Assembly: GCA_963989385.1 (NCBI GenBank)
Contig: OZ022500.1
Span: forward strand, 24,380,460-24,444,459
DNA: 64,000 nt
Source of the DNA: Ctena decussata
Lineage: Eukaryota > Mollusca > Bivalvia > Lucinida > Lucinidae
Direction: 5' to 3'
This document shows positions 31,553 to 41,023 of the stretch, piece after piece. Made by a program: the position numbers and the translations under genes. The notes beneath the pieces are model-generated. The model did not search any database and was not told the origin of the DNA. It worked only from the letters and a program-made list of their open reading frames with translations. Positions within the stretch are counted from its first letter, which is position 1. Every line of letters begins with the position of its first letter.

Positions 31553-33367
31553 AGCTCACCTGAGCCAGCGGCTCCGGAGGAGCTTATAGGATGGTAAGGG
31601 TCCGTCGTCCGTCGTCCGTCCGTCGTCCGTCCACAATTTCAAACAACTTCTCCTCTGAAACCGGTGGGCCGATTGCAACCGAATTTCATATATAGCCTCC
31701 TGGGACCTTAGGAACGAAAGTTGATCAAACGGTCCTGGTCACATGACCAACATGGCCGCCATGCCCATATATGGTAAAAAGCTTTAAAAATCTTCTTCTC
31801 CAGAACCAATTGGCCGATGGCCTTGAAACTTAGTATGTAGCAACTGGTACACGAGTACTACCAAGATTGTTCAAATTATGACCTTGGGTTGACCTTGACC
31901 TTTTTATACGGCAAGGTCAAATTTGCTTTCTGGTGCTTTTATATGGGAAAATGCTAGAACATAAGATATCTCGCAAACTGTTGAAGATTTTGGGCTAAAA
32001 ATTGGTATCTACACTCATCTTATTAAGTACATGAAGATTTATGAGTACAAGAGGTCAAGGTCATTCTTTGACCTTTGACCCAGAACTCTCATATTTTGAC
32101 AATTTCAAACAATGTTCTCAAAAGCCACTGGGCCAATTGAACAAATTTCATATAGAGCCGCCAGAGGTTGAGGGGACAAAAATCTATCCATACGGTCTAG
32201 GTCACATGACCAACATGGCCGCCACGCCCATATATGGTAAAAACCTAAAAAAATCTTCTTCTCCAGAACTAATATGCCGATGGCCTTGAAACTTAGTACA
32301 TGTATGTAGCATTGGCGGCACAAGTACTACCAAGATTGTTCAAATTATGACCTTGGGTTGACCTTGACCTTTTTTACGCCAAGGTCAAATATGGGAAAAT
32401 GCTTGAACATAAGATTTCATGGGAAGTTTTGAAGATTAAGGCTCAACACCACTGGGCCAATTGTAACTTAATTTCATATAGAGCCTCCAGGGCTTCAGGG
32501 AATGAAAATTTGTTCAAACGGTCCGGGTCACATGACCAACATAGCTGCCATGCCCATATATGGTAAAAACCTATAAAAATCTTCTTCTCCATAACCAATC
32601 GACCAATGGCCTTGAAACTTGGTATGTAGCATTGGGTACACCAGTACTATCAAGATTTTTCAGAATGATGTCCTTTTGTTGACCTTGACCATTTTACGGC
32701 AAGGTCAAATATGTGAAAATGCTAGAACATAAGATTTCATTGGAAGTTTTAAGGATGTTGGCCTAAAAATTGGTATATACCATCGTCTTAATGAGGTCAT
32801 GAAGAATTAGGAGTACAAGAGGTCAAGGTCATTCTTTGACCTTTGATCTATATCTCTCATATTTTGACATTTTCAGACATTTCCTCAAAAGCCAAAGGGC
32901 CAATTGTAAACACATTTAATATAGAGCCTCCAGGGGTTGATTGAACTAAAATTTTTTTCCAACGGCTCAGGTCACATGACCAACATGGCGGCCATACCCA
33001 TTTATGGTATAAACCTTTAATATTTTTCTTCTCCAGAACCAATAGACTTACGGCCTTGAAACTTTGTAAGTAGCATAGAATACTAGAGTACTACCAAGAC
33101 TGTTCAAATGATGACCTTGGGTTTACCTTGACTTTTTTATGGGAAAATGCCAGAACATAAGATTACATGGAAAGTTTAGAAGATTTTGGCCTAAAAATGG
33201 TATAAATGGTTGTCCTAATGAGTACATAAAGATTTTATAAGTACAAGAGGTCATGGTGATTCTTTGACTCTTGACCCAAGACTCATATTTTGTCAATTTC
33301 AGACGTAAGAAAACCCACTTTGCCAATTGTTCAGGTGAGCGATTCAGGGCCTCATGACCCTCTTGTT
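31553..33367 (+). mobile_element. AGCTCACC-family element, complete copy
   Basis: The 5' end AGCTCACCTGAGCC-AGC-GGCTCC-GGAGGAGCT is an eroded palindrome, followed by a GTCCGTCGTCCGTC tract (31600-31632). The body is four units of ~430-470 bp, marked by CACATGACCAACATGGCCGCC (near 31739, 32203, 32529, 32976) and GACCTTGGGTTGACCTTGACC. The 3' end is TCAGGTGAGCGATTC, hairpin AGGGCC-TCAT-GACCCT (one mismatch, 33347-33362), then CTTGTTT. The left flank is T-rich. No protein is encoded. Its body differs entirely from that of the copy at 11897, although both termini agree. Confidence 0.85.
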
Positions 33368-33369
33368 TA

Positions 33370-33583
33370 CTTTCAGTAGAATGCTAATATGTGTGAGCGC
33401 TAAATATTTGTATCAGCAATTTTTCCTCTGGCTATTCATGTAATATTAGTAGGGATTAGGTATACTTCAAATTGTTTAAAATTCGTCGTACTACAATCAA
33501 ATATTTTATGTTATATCCTCATGTTTCACCTTGTGTCCTGTGAGTGAAAATAAAAGTTATGTTATGTTATGTTAATATCATAA
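33370..33583 (+). mobile_element. LINE 3'-end fragment with (TTATG)n tail
   Basis: GTGTCCTGTGAGTGAAAATAAA followed by (AGTTATG)(TTATG)n at 33560-33583 is the look of a Jockey/CR1-like 3' terminus with a microsatellite tail. No coding part is recognisable upstream because the AGCTCACC-family element lies there. Confidence 0.5.
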
Positions 33584-33644
33584 CTGACGTCGTGTGAAAA
33601 GTATCTTATGGCAAGTGCGATCAGAGCGAAACATAAGTACGAAA

Positions 33645-33730
33645 TACCATAAAAATTCTAAGTATTGGACCTGAGCAAATAGTGCAGACTGCAGACCAAG
33701 ATCATATTGCTCCGGAAGAAGAAGTCTGAT
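33645..33730 (-). mobile_element. ATTGGGACA-ended MITE, partial inverted copy
   Basis: TACCATAAAAATTCTAAGTATTGGAC..CTGAGCAAATAGTGCAGAC..AGATCATATTGCTCC follows, inverted, the right half of the repeat at 23131-23350. Confidence 0.5.
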
Positions 33731-33736
33731 GCGGTA

Positions 33737-33936
33737 GGGTCAAGTCGGGTAACTTAGGACAGCGGGTAAATTCGGACATACCATTGCAACAGTGAAAATT
33801 CAGATGAGACGTCTCATCAGGATTTTTACTTTTTGCCCAGTTAATTTTGTTTTAATTACAAATAACTGACATATAAAGAAAACAATGTCACTGTCCGAAT
33901 TTACCCCCCCCCATCCGAATTTACCCGACTTTACCC
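33737..33936. mobile_element. 200-bp foldback element with GGGTAAATTCGGAC arms
   Basis: The left arm (GGGTCAAGTCGGGTAA..GCGGGTAAATTCGGACA) is inverted at the right (TGTCCGAATTTACCC..CCGAATTTACCCGACTTTACCC). Within each arm the GGGTAA module is itself repeated. A poly-C run lies in the right arm. Confidence 0.8.
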
Positions 33937-33992
33937 TTTACACTCTTTGCATTTCCATCTGCATTGCTTTATTTTACTGGATATAGAGAATA

Positions 33993-34440
33993 CCATGATA
34001 GTGTCTTTTGATATCAAGTTTATAAGGCGAGACCAGAAACAGCGTAGGAATGGCAAGAGGCTTGCCGAGCCAATCCGACGTGTTTCTGGTCTTGCCTGAT
34101 AAACTTGATATCAAAAGACACTGTCATGGTTTTCTATTTATCATGCATCCTAAGAAGATTTTACGGCGTAGAAGAGTCAAACAAATCAAAAGCAAACGCA
34201 GTTTTCTTCGAACTTGTACGTCGCATATGCATTATGCCGTATGTCGATGACGTCATTTAACTAATCGAACGTTGTTATTACGGCCAATGTCAGTATGTAG
34301 CCAATCGTCTTCAGAGATCACTTCCAAAGGCATCGCCTGATAAAATTCGGGCAAGCGCAGTTCTAAAGTGACATGATATCACATCATGTTACCTTACCGA
34401 TGTTATTCGGTGAAGTTTGCAGCAGATGCATAATAAAATG
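33993..34440. mobile_element. Repeat with palindromic head, copy 2
   Basis: A 137-bp palindrome (33993-34129) starts CCATGATAGTGTCTTTTGAT and ends with its inverse. It is followed by the same downstream blocks as at 30849-31166 (GATTTTACGGCGTA, TGACATGATATCACATCATG). Confidence 0.8.
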
Positions 34441-35199
34441 TAGATCTAATTTTTCTTTTTAGGACGGTTACAGAAATTATTTTAGGTGTTCTGATTTTCA
34501 GAATTTTTATGGCAATCAAACAAACAAGCAAATGTTTTAAACTTTGCTGCAACACAGGAGCATGATATTTTTTTCATAACGTGAAGAATTTGTAAGTATA
34601 CCAGACTTACAGAGAGCTTGATTGTTTGAATAATACAGAGAGCTTGATTGTTTGAATAATTTAATTCATATCAGACCCCTTTGCTGGTGATGTTTGTCAT
34701 CTTAATTTCATTCAGGGAATCACCCAACTAGGATATTTGATTACTATCTAACTGGGATACTCGATTTGTGATTCTCATTTATAATGATATTCCACTTGGA
34801 ATGACTGTAGTAGGTTCATAAACCTCAGGCCAAATATTCTTGATCGTCCTAGAATGCCCACATAAAATTTGAACTGGTCTTACAATTTTAAGAAAGGCTA
34901 TTAAAGGGGTGATTGATTAAAAGTTGTTTAACGTTTTTGCTGGATGTCGGAAATAATAATCAAATTGTGTCCTGAACCAGAGTTATGTTAAAACCTATCA
35001 AGGAGCTCTACATAAGGATTTTTCTGACCAAGCATTTCGTCAACATCCATTTCATGAGATGTTGTTGATAGTACAACATCACAGTAAATAAACAAAAAGT
35101 ACACTGTGACTAATTTCAAATTCCATCGTCTTCAAAGATTTATACAATCATGCCGGTTACCAAATCTGATCGCAATTATTACATTATAAATAAAACATA
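34441..35199. other. Non-coding gap with a small tandem duplication
   Basis: A 26-bp unit (TACAGAGAGCTTGATTG plus TTTGAATAA) is exactly duplicated at 34608-34633 and 34634-34659. Nothing else recognised. Confidence 0.5.
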
Positions 35200-35474
35200 A
35201 AGGTAAAGGTTTCTCATAGCCTAATAGCCGTAGGGGCAGTGTGGGTCAGAGACCCACTGTATCTTGGGCACAGCAGATGAAAGGCGGAGCACATTCCTCT
35301 CCTCTCGCTGACTTATCCTTCCCTGATTCGAAAAAGGTCCCCATTTACTGCTAGGTTGTCAGAGAGTTTTCCAGTCGTCAGATGGCGAAACCTGGACGCG
35401 ATCTCACGACCTTTCGGCGACTTTCTGTACCATAACCGAGTCACTCTAACCACTCGACCACGGCGCCTCTCTCT
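35200..35474 (-). mobile_element. tRNA-derived SINE (Ser-like head)
   Basis: On the minus strand GAGGCGCCGTGGTCGAGTGG starts the element at 35474 with an A-box-like TGGTCGAGTGGTTA. A degraded B box follows about 50 bases on. The body has CGCCATCTGACGACTGG and ends TTTACCTTTA near 35200. It is a different SINE family from 21482. Confidence 0.65.
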
Positions 35475-35528
35475 GATTATCTTATTATAAATCATCCTCT
35501 CCACATCCTACTATTAGAGGTATAACAA

Positions 35529-37016
35529 CCCCCTCCTGATACAGTTGGAAAACAAGTTCTCTGGGGCAAAGATAGGTTATATTCGTATATCGCATGTCAC
35601 AGTAGCAGATGATCTTGCACTGTTGAGCAACTCCCCACCTGAATTGCAAATGATGTTATCTTCAGCGGGCAGTTTTGCAGACCGGGCAAGATTTGTAATT
35701 CATTCAACAAAGAGCTGTGTCCTGGCGTATTGGGAGCAATTTCCCAATGTCCCAATACTGTATATTCCATGAATGGAAAGTCTGTGAGTCAAGCGGAGCA
35801 TACAAAACACCTCGGTGTGCATAGGGAGGTAGGCGATAGAGTGAACACTGCTGAGAAGATTGCTCTTGGAAGAAGGACAGCATACTTCCTGATGGGAGCT
35901 GGCCTCCATAGTAGAAGTGGTCTAAAACCAAGTGTCTGCGGAAAGATCTGGTCTACATATGTTGTCCGTCGTTTTACTGATTTAGAAACTCTTGATTTGA
36001 AGCGCAGTGGCTTCAAGCTGCCTAAGGCATATACAGTCCCTTCCAGACATTACACAAAGTTCCGTTGTTCTTGCACTTCTTGGGATCTTTCCCTTTGATG
36101 TTGGGGATATGGTTTGGGCTCTGATTCAGTCAGTTACTGAAGTGAAGTTACTCTTTAAATTTGTCTATTATATTCCGTGATTCACAAGAATGTCCTTAAT
36201 CTGTTTGGACGCTGGATTATGAAGGAGGGAATTGAAAGAGAAATTGCCTTTCGCCAGCTAGCCACAAAATCTTCAAAAGAACTCAGTTGGTTCAACAAAG
36301 TTAAAGAATTTCTGTCCTTCTACAACCTGCCTTCAGCATCTCTGATGATAGAGAAATCCCCGACAAAGACTAAATGGAAGAAGATGGTTAATTTCGCTAT
36401 CAACTCGGCTGTGGAAGCGCAATGGAGAGAGGATATTTCTTCAAAGCCTTCGTTGAAGTACATAATCCTAGAATGTGTCAAGGTTGGTGTGTCACATCAT
36501 GTTTGGTCAATAGTACGAAACAGCGTACATGATAGTCGCAGAGCGCAGCTTAAATGTCGTCTACTACCCGGCACATATACGCTACAGAGCAATCGGGCCG
36601 TGTTTAACCAGTTGACCGTAGACCCTACATGTAAGCTTTGTGATACAGACCCGGAGACTAGAAAACACTTCCTAGCAGAGTGTCAGACACTTTCCTCAGG
36701 AAAATTCAGCAAGTTCCTGGTCTCACCTCAGTCAATACTACGTCCACTGGTGCTGTGCCACAACTTATACTTGACCCGGGTGTATTCACAAGTACAAGTC
36801 CGAAATTAACATAATTGAACTGTATAGCAGAGAACTTATATCATCCCTACATAGAATCCGCACTAAACTCTTGCTTGGCAAGGAAAGACAACAGGGTCTC
36901 TTGGTCCCCATTACAAAGTTTCCTCGAGGCAGTTTCAGCAAGCGACGGAAACTCAAAATCCAGAAAAAGAAATTGAATCCCTCTACGTCACAACGACGGT
37001 TCGCCGACAAGTAACC
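35529..37016 (+). pseudogene. Second LINE, shattered RT C-terminal half
   Basis: The reading frame is broken into at least four pieces. 35545-35772 carries HVTVADDLALLSNSP, the RT box with the two Asp residues (first position V-A instead of Y-A), followed by the usual KSCVL block. 35730-36098 in a second frame carries the SVSQAEHTKHLGVH thumb block. 36177-36809 has a C-X2-C-X8-H-X4-C zinc knuckle (CKLC..H..C, residues ~180-197). 36808-37014 in yet another frame is a very basic tail ending in a stop. The N-terminal half, endonuclease and catalytic first Asp region are missing. It ends close to the TIR element at 37041. Confidence 0.8.
36177..36809 (+). CDS. LINE C-terminal fragment with CCHC zinc knuckle
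   Basis: The longest surviving piece (210 codons) of the LINE at 35529-37016. Residues 1-170 are the poorly conserved post-RT connector. CKLCDTDPETRKHFLAEC gives a C-X2-C-X8-H-X4-C knuckle, common after the RT domain in several LINE clades and thought to bind nucleic acid. The upstream frame is separated by stops, so it cannot be a gene on its own. Confidence 0.7.
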   Translation: MIHKNVLNLFGRWIMKEGIEREIAFRQLATKSSKELSWFNKVKEFLSFYNLPSASLMIEKSPTKTKWKKMVNFAINSAVEAQWREDISSKPSLKYIILECVKVGVSHHVWSIVRNSVHDSRRAQLKCRLLPGTYTLQSNRAVFNQLTVDPTCKLCDTDPETRKHFLAECQTLSSGKFSKFLVSPQSILRPLVLCHNLYLTRVYSQVQVRN

Positions 37017-37040
37017 GGCGGAACATTACGAAACAACAAC

Positions 37041-38929
37041 AATGGCCAATAAATTGATCATATTATAATCAGGGTGGATGATCACGTGTTTTCTTGCGCC
37101 ATTTTCTTACGTCATTCTGAACGGAGAAACCCCGGGAATTCTTCACGTTTTAGTTTATAATTTCATTGTTTCTGTATGCATTCTTTCAAAATCCAGCGCA
37201 GTGAATGTGTAATCATGAGTACTTCCATATGACATTCGCGATTTTATCGTGGGTTTCACAGTTTTTAGCGCGCCTTTGCGAAGCAAAGGAGAGCTTATGC
37301 TATACCCCCGGCGTCGTAGTCCGAGTATGCGTTAGCGTTAGCGTTAGCGTCAGCGTTAGCGTTAGCGTCCGTGTTAGCGTCAGCGTCCTCGTCGGCGTCC
37401 GTGATCAGGTTAACCAATGTTAACAATTGCGTTTAACTCGATGTTCAACTACATATCTTACAAACTACAGCAGCTACAATCATCATACTTGGTACATACA
37501 TACATCCATATGACTGCAGCAGCTGCATCACACAATTATATGTCCTTGACCTATATGTTATGGTTGACTGACTTTGCTGTTTGGCACTGTTTTTAAGGCA
37601 AAATTTTCAGTTTTGATGATACCTTTGACACAAGAGACTTGATACTTGGTCGAATAGCATATCCCTATAATTGCAGCAGCTGCAAAGCTTCCATGCTGAC
37701 TCCTGTGCCCTTGACCTTTGTTCATGGTCCAGTGATTTTGCCTTATATCTCTAACACTATTTGATGAATTAACATTATACCTGGCATAGTGGATCAGCCT
37801 GACATTGCAAATGACCTCATACTATTTATAGATCACTATGCCCCCCCCCCCCCCCCCCCTTGACCTTTATCCATGGTTGAGTGATTTTGCCTTATACCCT
37901 TTAACACTATTTAATAAATATGCAATATGAATATGCATTTCTCTTTGAGCTCATAACTTCGTTACATTATATGCTACAAAGTTTAGATGTAGTATGATTC
38001 TTACCCAGTCCAACATCTTTGACTTTGTGGTAGAGTTCCCCTGTGTGGGGCCAGGGGTCAGAATGTATAACAGGTCATATTAAACACTTGCAAAATGGGA
38101 ATAAAATCATAAGTCTGGTACCATTACTTGCCCTGGAGAGTTAGAAACTGGACATAATGATCACAGATGAAATAGTTTATACGGAGACCAGACTTTGACA
38201 ACTGGTTCAGGCTAGGTGTGAGGTTATGGGGTGGGGCCAAAGGAAACATGAGAAGTCTGCAAAGGGTAAGAAGGTGTCATCAGACCGACTTAGTACTGGG
38301 TAAAGGTGGTGTGAAAACCCATACTAGGAACCACCCTTTGTCACCATGAGGCATTATAAGTTAGACTGAGTTGGTATCTCTCCGTCTGGTGCACGAGGAC
38401 CCGACCCTCAATGTCCGCAAAGTGTCCAGATAGTGGCATACAAGTCGGCCCTGTATGCCAAAGGGAACAACTGACTTAGTCTAGCTTCTGATGCAAACTT
38501 CATTTGTGCACTAGCTACCACATTCACCCCAGGTTAAGTATGTCAACAATGTTTTGAGTCAGGATACTTTGTAACCTTGGGAGTCAGGCACCCATTAGGC
38601 GCGCTTCGTTGTCTTCTGACAACTCTTGTTATATTTAATCGCCCCCAAACATCTAAAACCGAAAGTAGGCTGTAGCACGTGAATGATGTTGCCGCTCTAA
38701 AACTGGGGGAGGTTTAAACGTGAAAACAAGTAAACTCTCAGTAAAAACAAGAACTTACAAGCATGCATTCACTGCGCTATATTCTATAGGACTGCATTCG
38801 GCAACAATGAAGTTATTTTGAAAAATACTAACCACGAAACAATCGTTGTGCTGGAATTCGAAGTATTTCCTGTGACGTGAAAACCACGTGATCATCCACC
38901 GTGATAATTAAGACAATTCATTGGCCATT
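37041..38929. mobile_element. TIR element with ~50-bp termini, carrying another element
   Basis: AATGGCCAATAAATTG on the left and CAATTCATTGGCCATT on the right are inverted, and pairing resumes at GGTGGATGATCACGTG / CACGTGATCATCCACC. It lies within 25 bp of the LINE remnant end. Most of its length is the AGCGCGCC-family element at 37267-38630; without it the host element would be ~525 bp, a normal MITE size. No transposase. Confidence 0.75.
37267..38630 (+). mobile_element. Rolling-circle-like element, AGCGCGCC family
   Basis: The 5' end AGCGCGCCTTTGC-GAA-GCAAAGG-AGAGCT is followed by a (GCGTTA/GCGTCC)n tract at 37327-37403. The body is repeated units with GCCTTATA.C..TAACACTATTT and CTTGACC. 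At the 3' end AGGCGCGC (38597-38604) is the inverse of GCGCGCCT, then a perfect hairpin GTTGTC-TTCT-GACAAC (38608-38623), then TCTTGTT. Flanks are T-rich on the left (GTTTTT). A poly-C run lies at 37842-37860. No coding capacity. Confidence 0.8.
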
Positions 38930-39786
38930 ACTTATCATAATTAAATAATAATCACACCTCTGTTTTGGGGTCCATGTCTATGTACATGTATCTAAAATAT
39001 TCCGAAATTATCTATGTTCAAATGACTTAAGAGTTCGGACTTATGATTTGGGTACTTTGACCACTTTCATTCATTCTTGTGCATGAATGAATGCATTAAA
39101 TTTTTTATATAAATGTGAAAAGATATGATGGTCTAAAAACTGCAGCTGGCCCATGTTCCTACTTCTGTATGTATTCTCTGCTCTTGAAGGAACTTTTTGA
39201 GATTTTAAGTGTAACTGAAGTAGGAGGCAAAAATTTAATAAGCAATTGCACAGAAAATAAAATGTTAGTGAGTTCCTTTAAAGTCTCCATAGTCCTATCA
39301 GTGGTAAAGTGTCTAAACTCAAACCATTGTAACAAACTGTTTAACCTTCGCGTCTGGTAATAAAATGTAGGTTGATGTGGATATATTGAGCCATTCAACT
39401 AGTAAAAAGTAGAGAAAACAATTTTTTGAAAAATAACAAATCGCTCCACAAAATAAAATTTCCTGTTCTGGTTTCCAGTCTAGCAATGCTATATGAACAT
39501 AGGCGGGATAGTGATTGGGGCTCCACACCTGTACATTGTATGTTTACCATTTTATTTCAGTTAATGGAATAGAAAGTAGGTAATTTTAGTGACCCAAATA
39601 AGTTTTCAAACCCGTTTTATGTGAAACTCAAGGATGTTTTTTTGACTAAAAGCTGGCTAATCTCGGTCATTTACAATTACGAAACTTAAGTGAGAAGCTT
39701 GCAGCGATCCCTCAGGATAAAATTGTTCATGTTGATAGAGCAATGGGGCCTTTAAGAGCAGAAAATACATTCAGAAGAAATAACAT
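38930..39786. other. Non-coding gap
   Basis: No gene, RNA or repeat end recognised. Short open frames near 39115-39528 on both strands lack motifs. Confidence 0.4.
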
Positions 39787-39833
39787 GGACCAGCCTACGT
39801 AGTTTCGGCTAATAAAGTCTCATCAGTGACCTT
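39787..39833 (-). ncRNA. Hammerhead-ribozyme-like motif, probably inactive copy
   Basis: On the minus strand CTGATGA (39826-39820), a helix II with one mismatch (GAC..GCC), CGAAA and the palindrome CTACGTAG occur in hammerhead order. The base that should pair as U16.1 is G here (plus-strand C39794), so cleavage would be impaired. Helix I can form about five pairs. The surrounding ~120 bp is a direct repeat of 40150-40270, 403 bp away. Confidence 0.55.
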
Positions 39834-40187
39834 GATAATATCTGGTAACGAAACCAAAGAAAAAACATAGTGTGGTTTCTGAATTTTTATTGGGCAGTCG
39901 AATTTAAGACTGATTAGTATAAAAAAAGGTCCAAATAATATAAAAGACGATGGTTCAAATAATATAAAAGACGATGGTCTAGAATAAGAGTCTAAACCAA
40001 TCTTAATTTCTGATTTCTCAGAATACATCCTCCGATCTCAAAGGATGAAAATAAAATATTATCTGCACTATGGATGATGTACAGGGAGACGTTAAACGGC
40101 CGCCACACGGCACAACACCAGCTGCAGTGAAGTCAAATTAAAATATTAAAGAGTTTAAGAGCAGAGAAAACATTAAGACGAATTAAC

Positions 40188-40238
40188 AGGCGTCAGACTA
40201 CGTAGTTTCGGCTAATAAAGCCTCATCAGCGACCCGGA
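40188..40238 (-). ncRNA. Hammerhead ribozyme candidate (type I)
   Basis: Minus strand, 5' to 3': helix I 5' strand GTCG, core CTGATGA (40229-40223), helix II GGC-TTTATTA-GCC (40222-40210), core GAAA (40209-40206), helix III as the palindrome ACTACGTAGT (40206-40197; three pairs with a four-base ACGT loop), then C at 40196 as the cleavage nucleotide, then TGAC to close helix I (T-G wobble, G-C, A-T, C-G). All invariant core positions are present. Very short helix III with a palindromic loop is the pattern known from Penelope-like elements and retrozymes, where dimers are active. Activity is not shown. Confidence 0.7.
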
Positions 40239-40275
40239 CAATGTCTGGTGACGAAACCAAGGAAAAAGAAAGACC

Positions 40276-40794
40276 ATTTTTCACTACCGTCTTCAAGTTA
40301 TAACAATTAAAAGTTTATTGCTGTACAAATTTATCTACTATTATAATTTTGATGGAAAATTTTGATTTTTTTAAGCAAAATGATAGCCATTCTTGACAAA
40401 AAAAAACTGTCAGCAATCTATATGAAGCATTAAAACTTCAAAAACATAAAAGAAAATTCCACAAACACTCTCAGTGGACTCCACATTTGCATTTTACCGC
40501 ATTGGTAGTTAAACTGAGGGGCTACGACACATGCTTTCAAAGAAATCGATTCATCGTCCTAGAAAAAAAGGTAGTGGTCGCTCGTCCGAGGTCGGTGGTT
40601 TTCTCCGGGTTCTCCGGTTTCCTTCACCAGTATAGGACCACGAACGCGCCAACATCCGTGCCATCGAGAATATTTAAGTAAGTTCGAGTGAGCTTTCAAT
40701 GCAATCGATGTAAAATAAATAAAGTTTACATTTTTATCGTCCTAGATGTTTGCATTATAATCAAACCCAGTCTTAACTAGAGCTCTAATACATT
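40276..40794. other. Non-coding gap
   Basis: No feature recognised apart from a short A-run at 40401-40410; an open frame at 40487-40681 has no motif. Confidence 0.35.
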
Positions 40795-41023
40795 CAAAGG
40801 ACCAGGTATGGTTTGGGCCATATTTGGCCCCCTCTCAAAATTTATTCAAATATTGTTTTTTTTTTTCATTAGTCACCTTGTCAACGATATAAATCTAGAA
40901 AATGGAGATGTTACGGCTTGTACAAGGAAAGTTACAGCCATTCGTTTGTTCATGCAATTCTGTCCTGATTTTTAGCAAAATTTAAGGGGTAGGGATACAT
41001 TTTGCCATATATAACAAAGAAAG

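Larger units (their letters stand above)
39745..40275 (-). repeat. Direct repeats carrying the hammerhead motifs
   Basis: Blocks 39745-39870 and 40150-40275 share TTAAGAGCAGA-AAA-CATT, TACGTAGTTTCGGCTAATAA, CATCAG.GACC, ATATCTGGT-ACGAAACCAA-like strings in the same order, period 403 bp, with unrelated sequence between (including an exact 25-bp duplication of an AATAATATAAAAGACGATGG block near 39933-39978). This could be a tandem retrozyme or the pseudo-LTRs of a Penelope-like relic. Confidence 0.6.

Noticed and set aside
37321..37403. GCGTTA hexamer run as telomere-like repeat
   Set aside because: The unit is not TTAGGG, it varies to GCGTCC, and it occupies the same place as the CCGT-type tracts in the sibling elements, so it belongs to the transposon.
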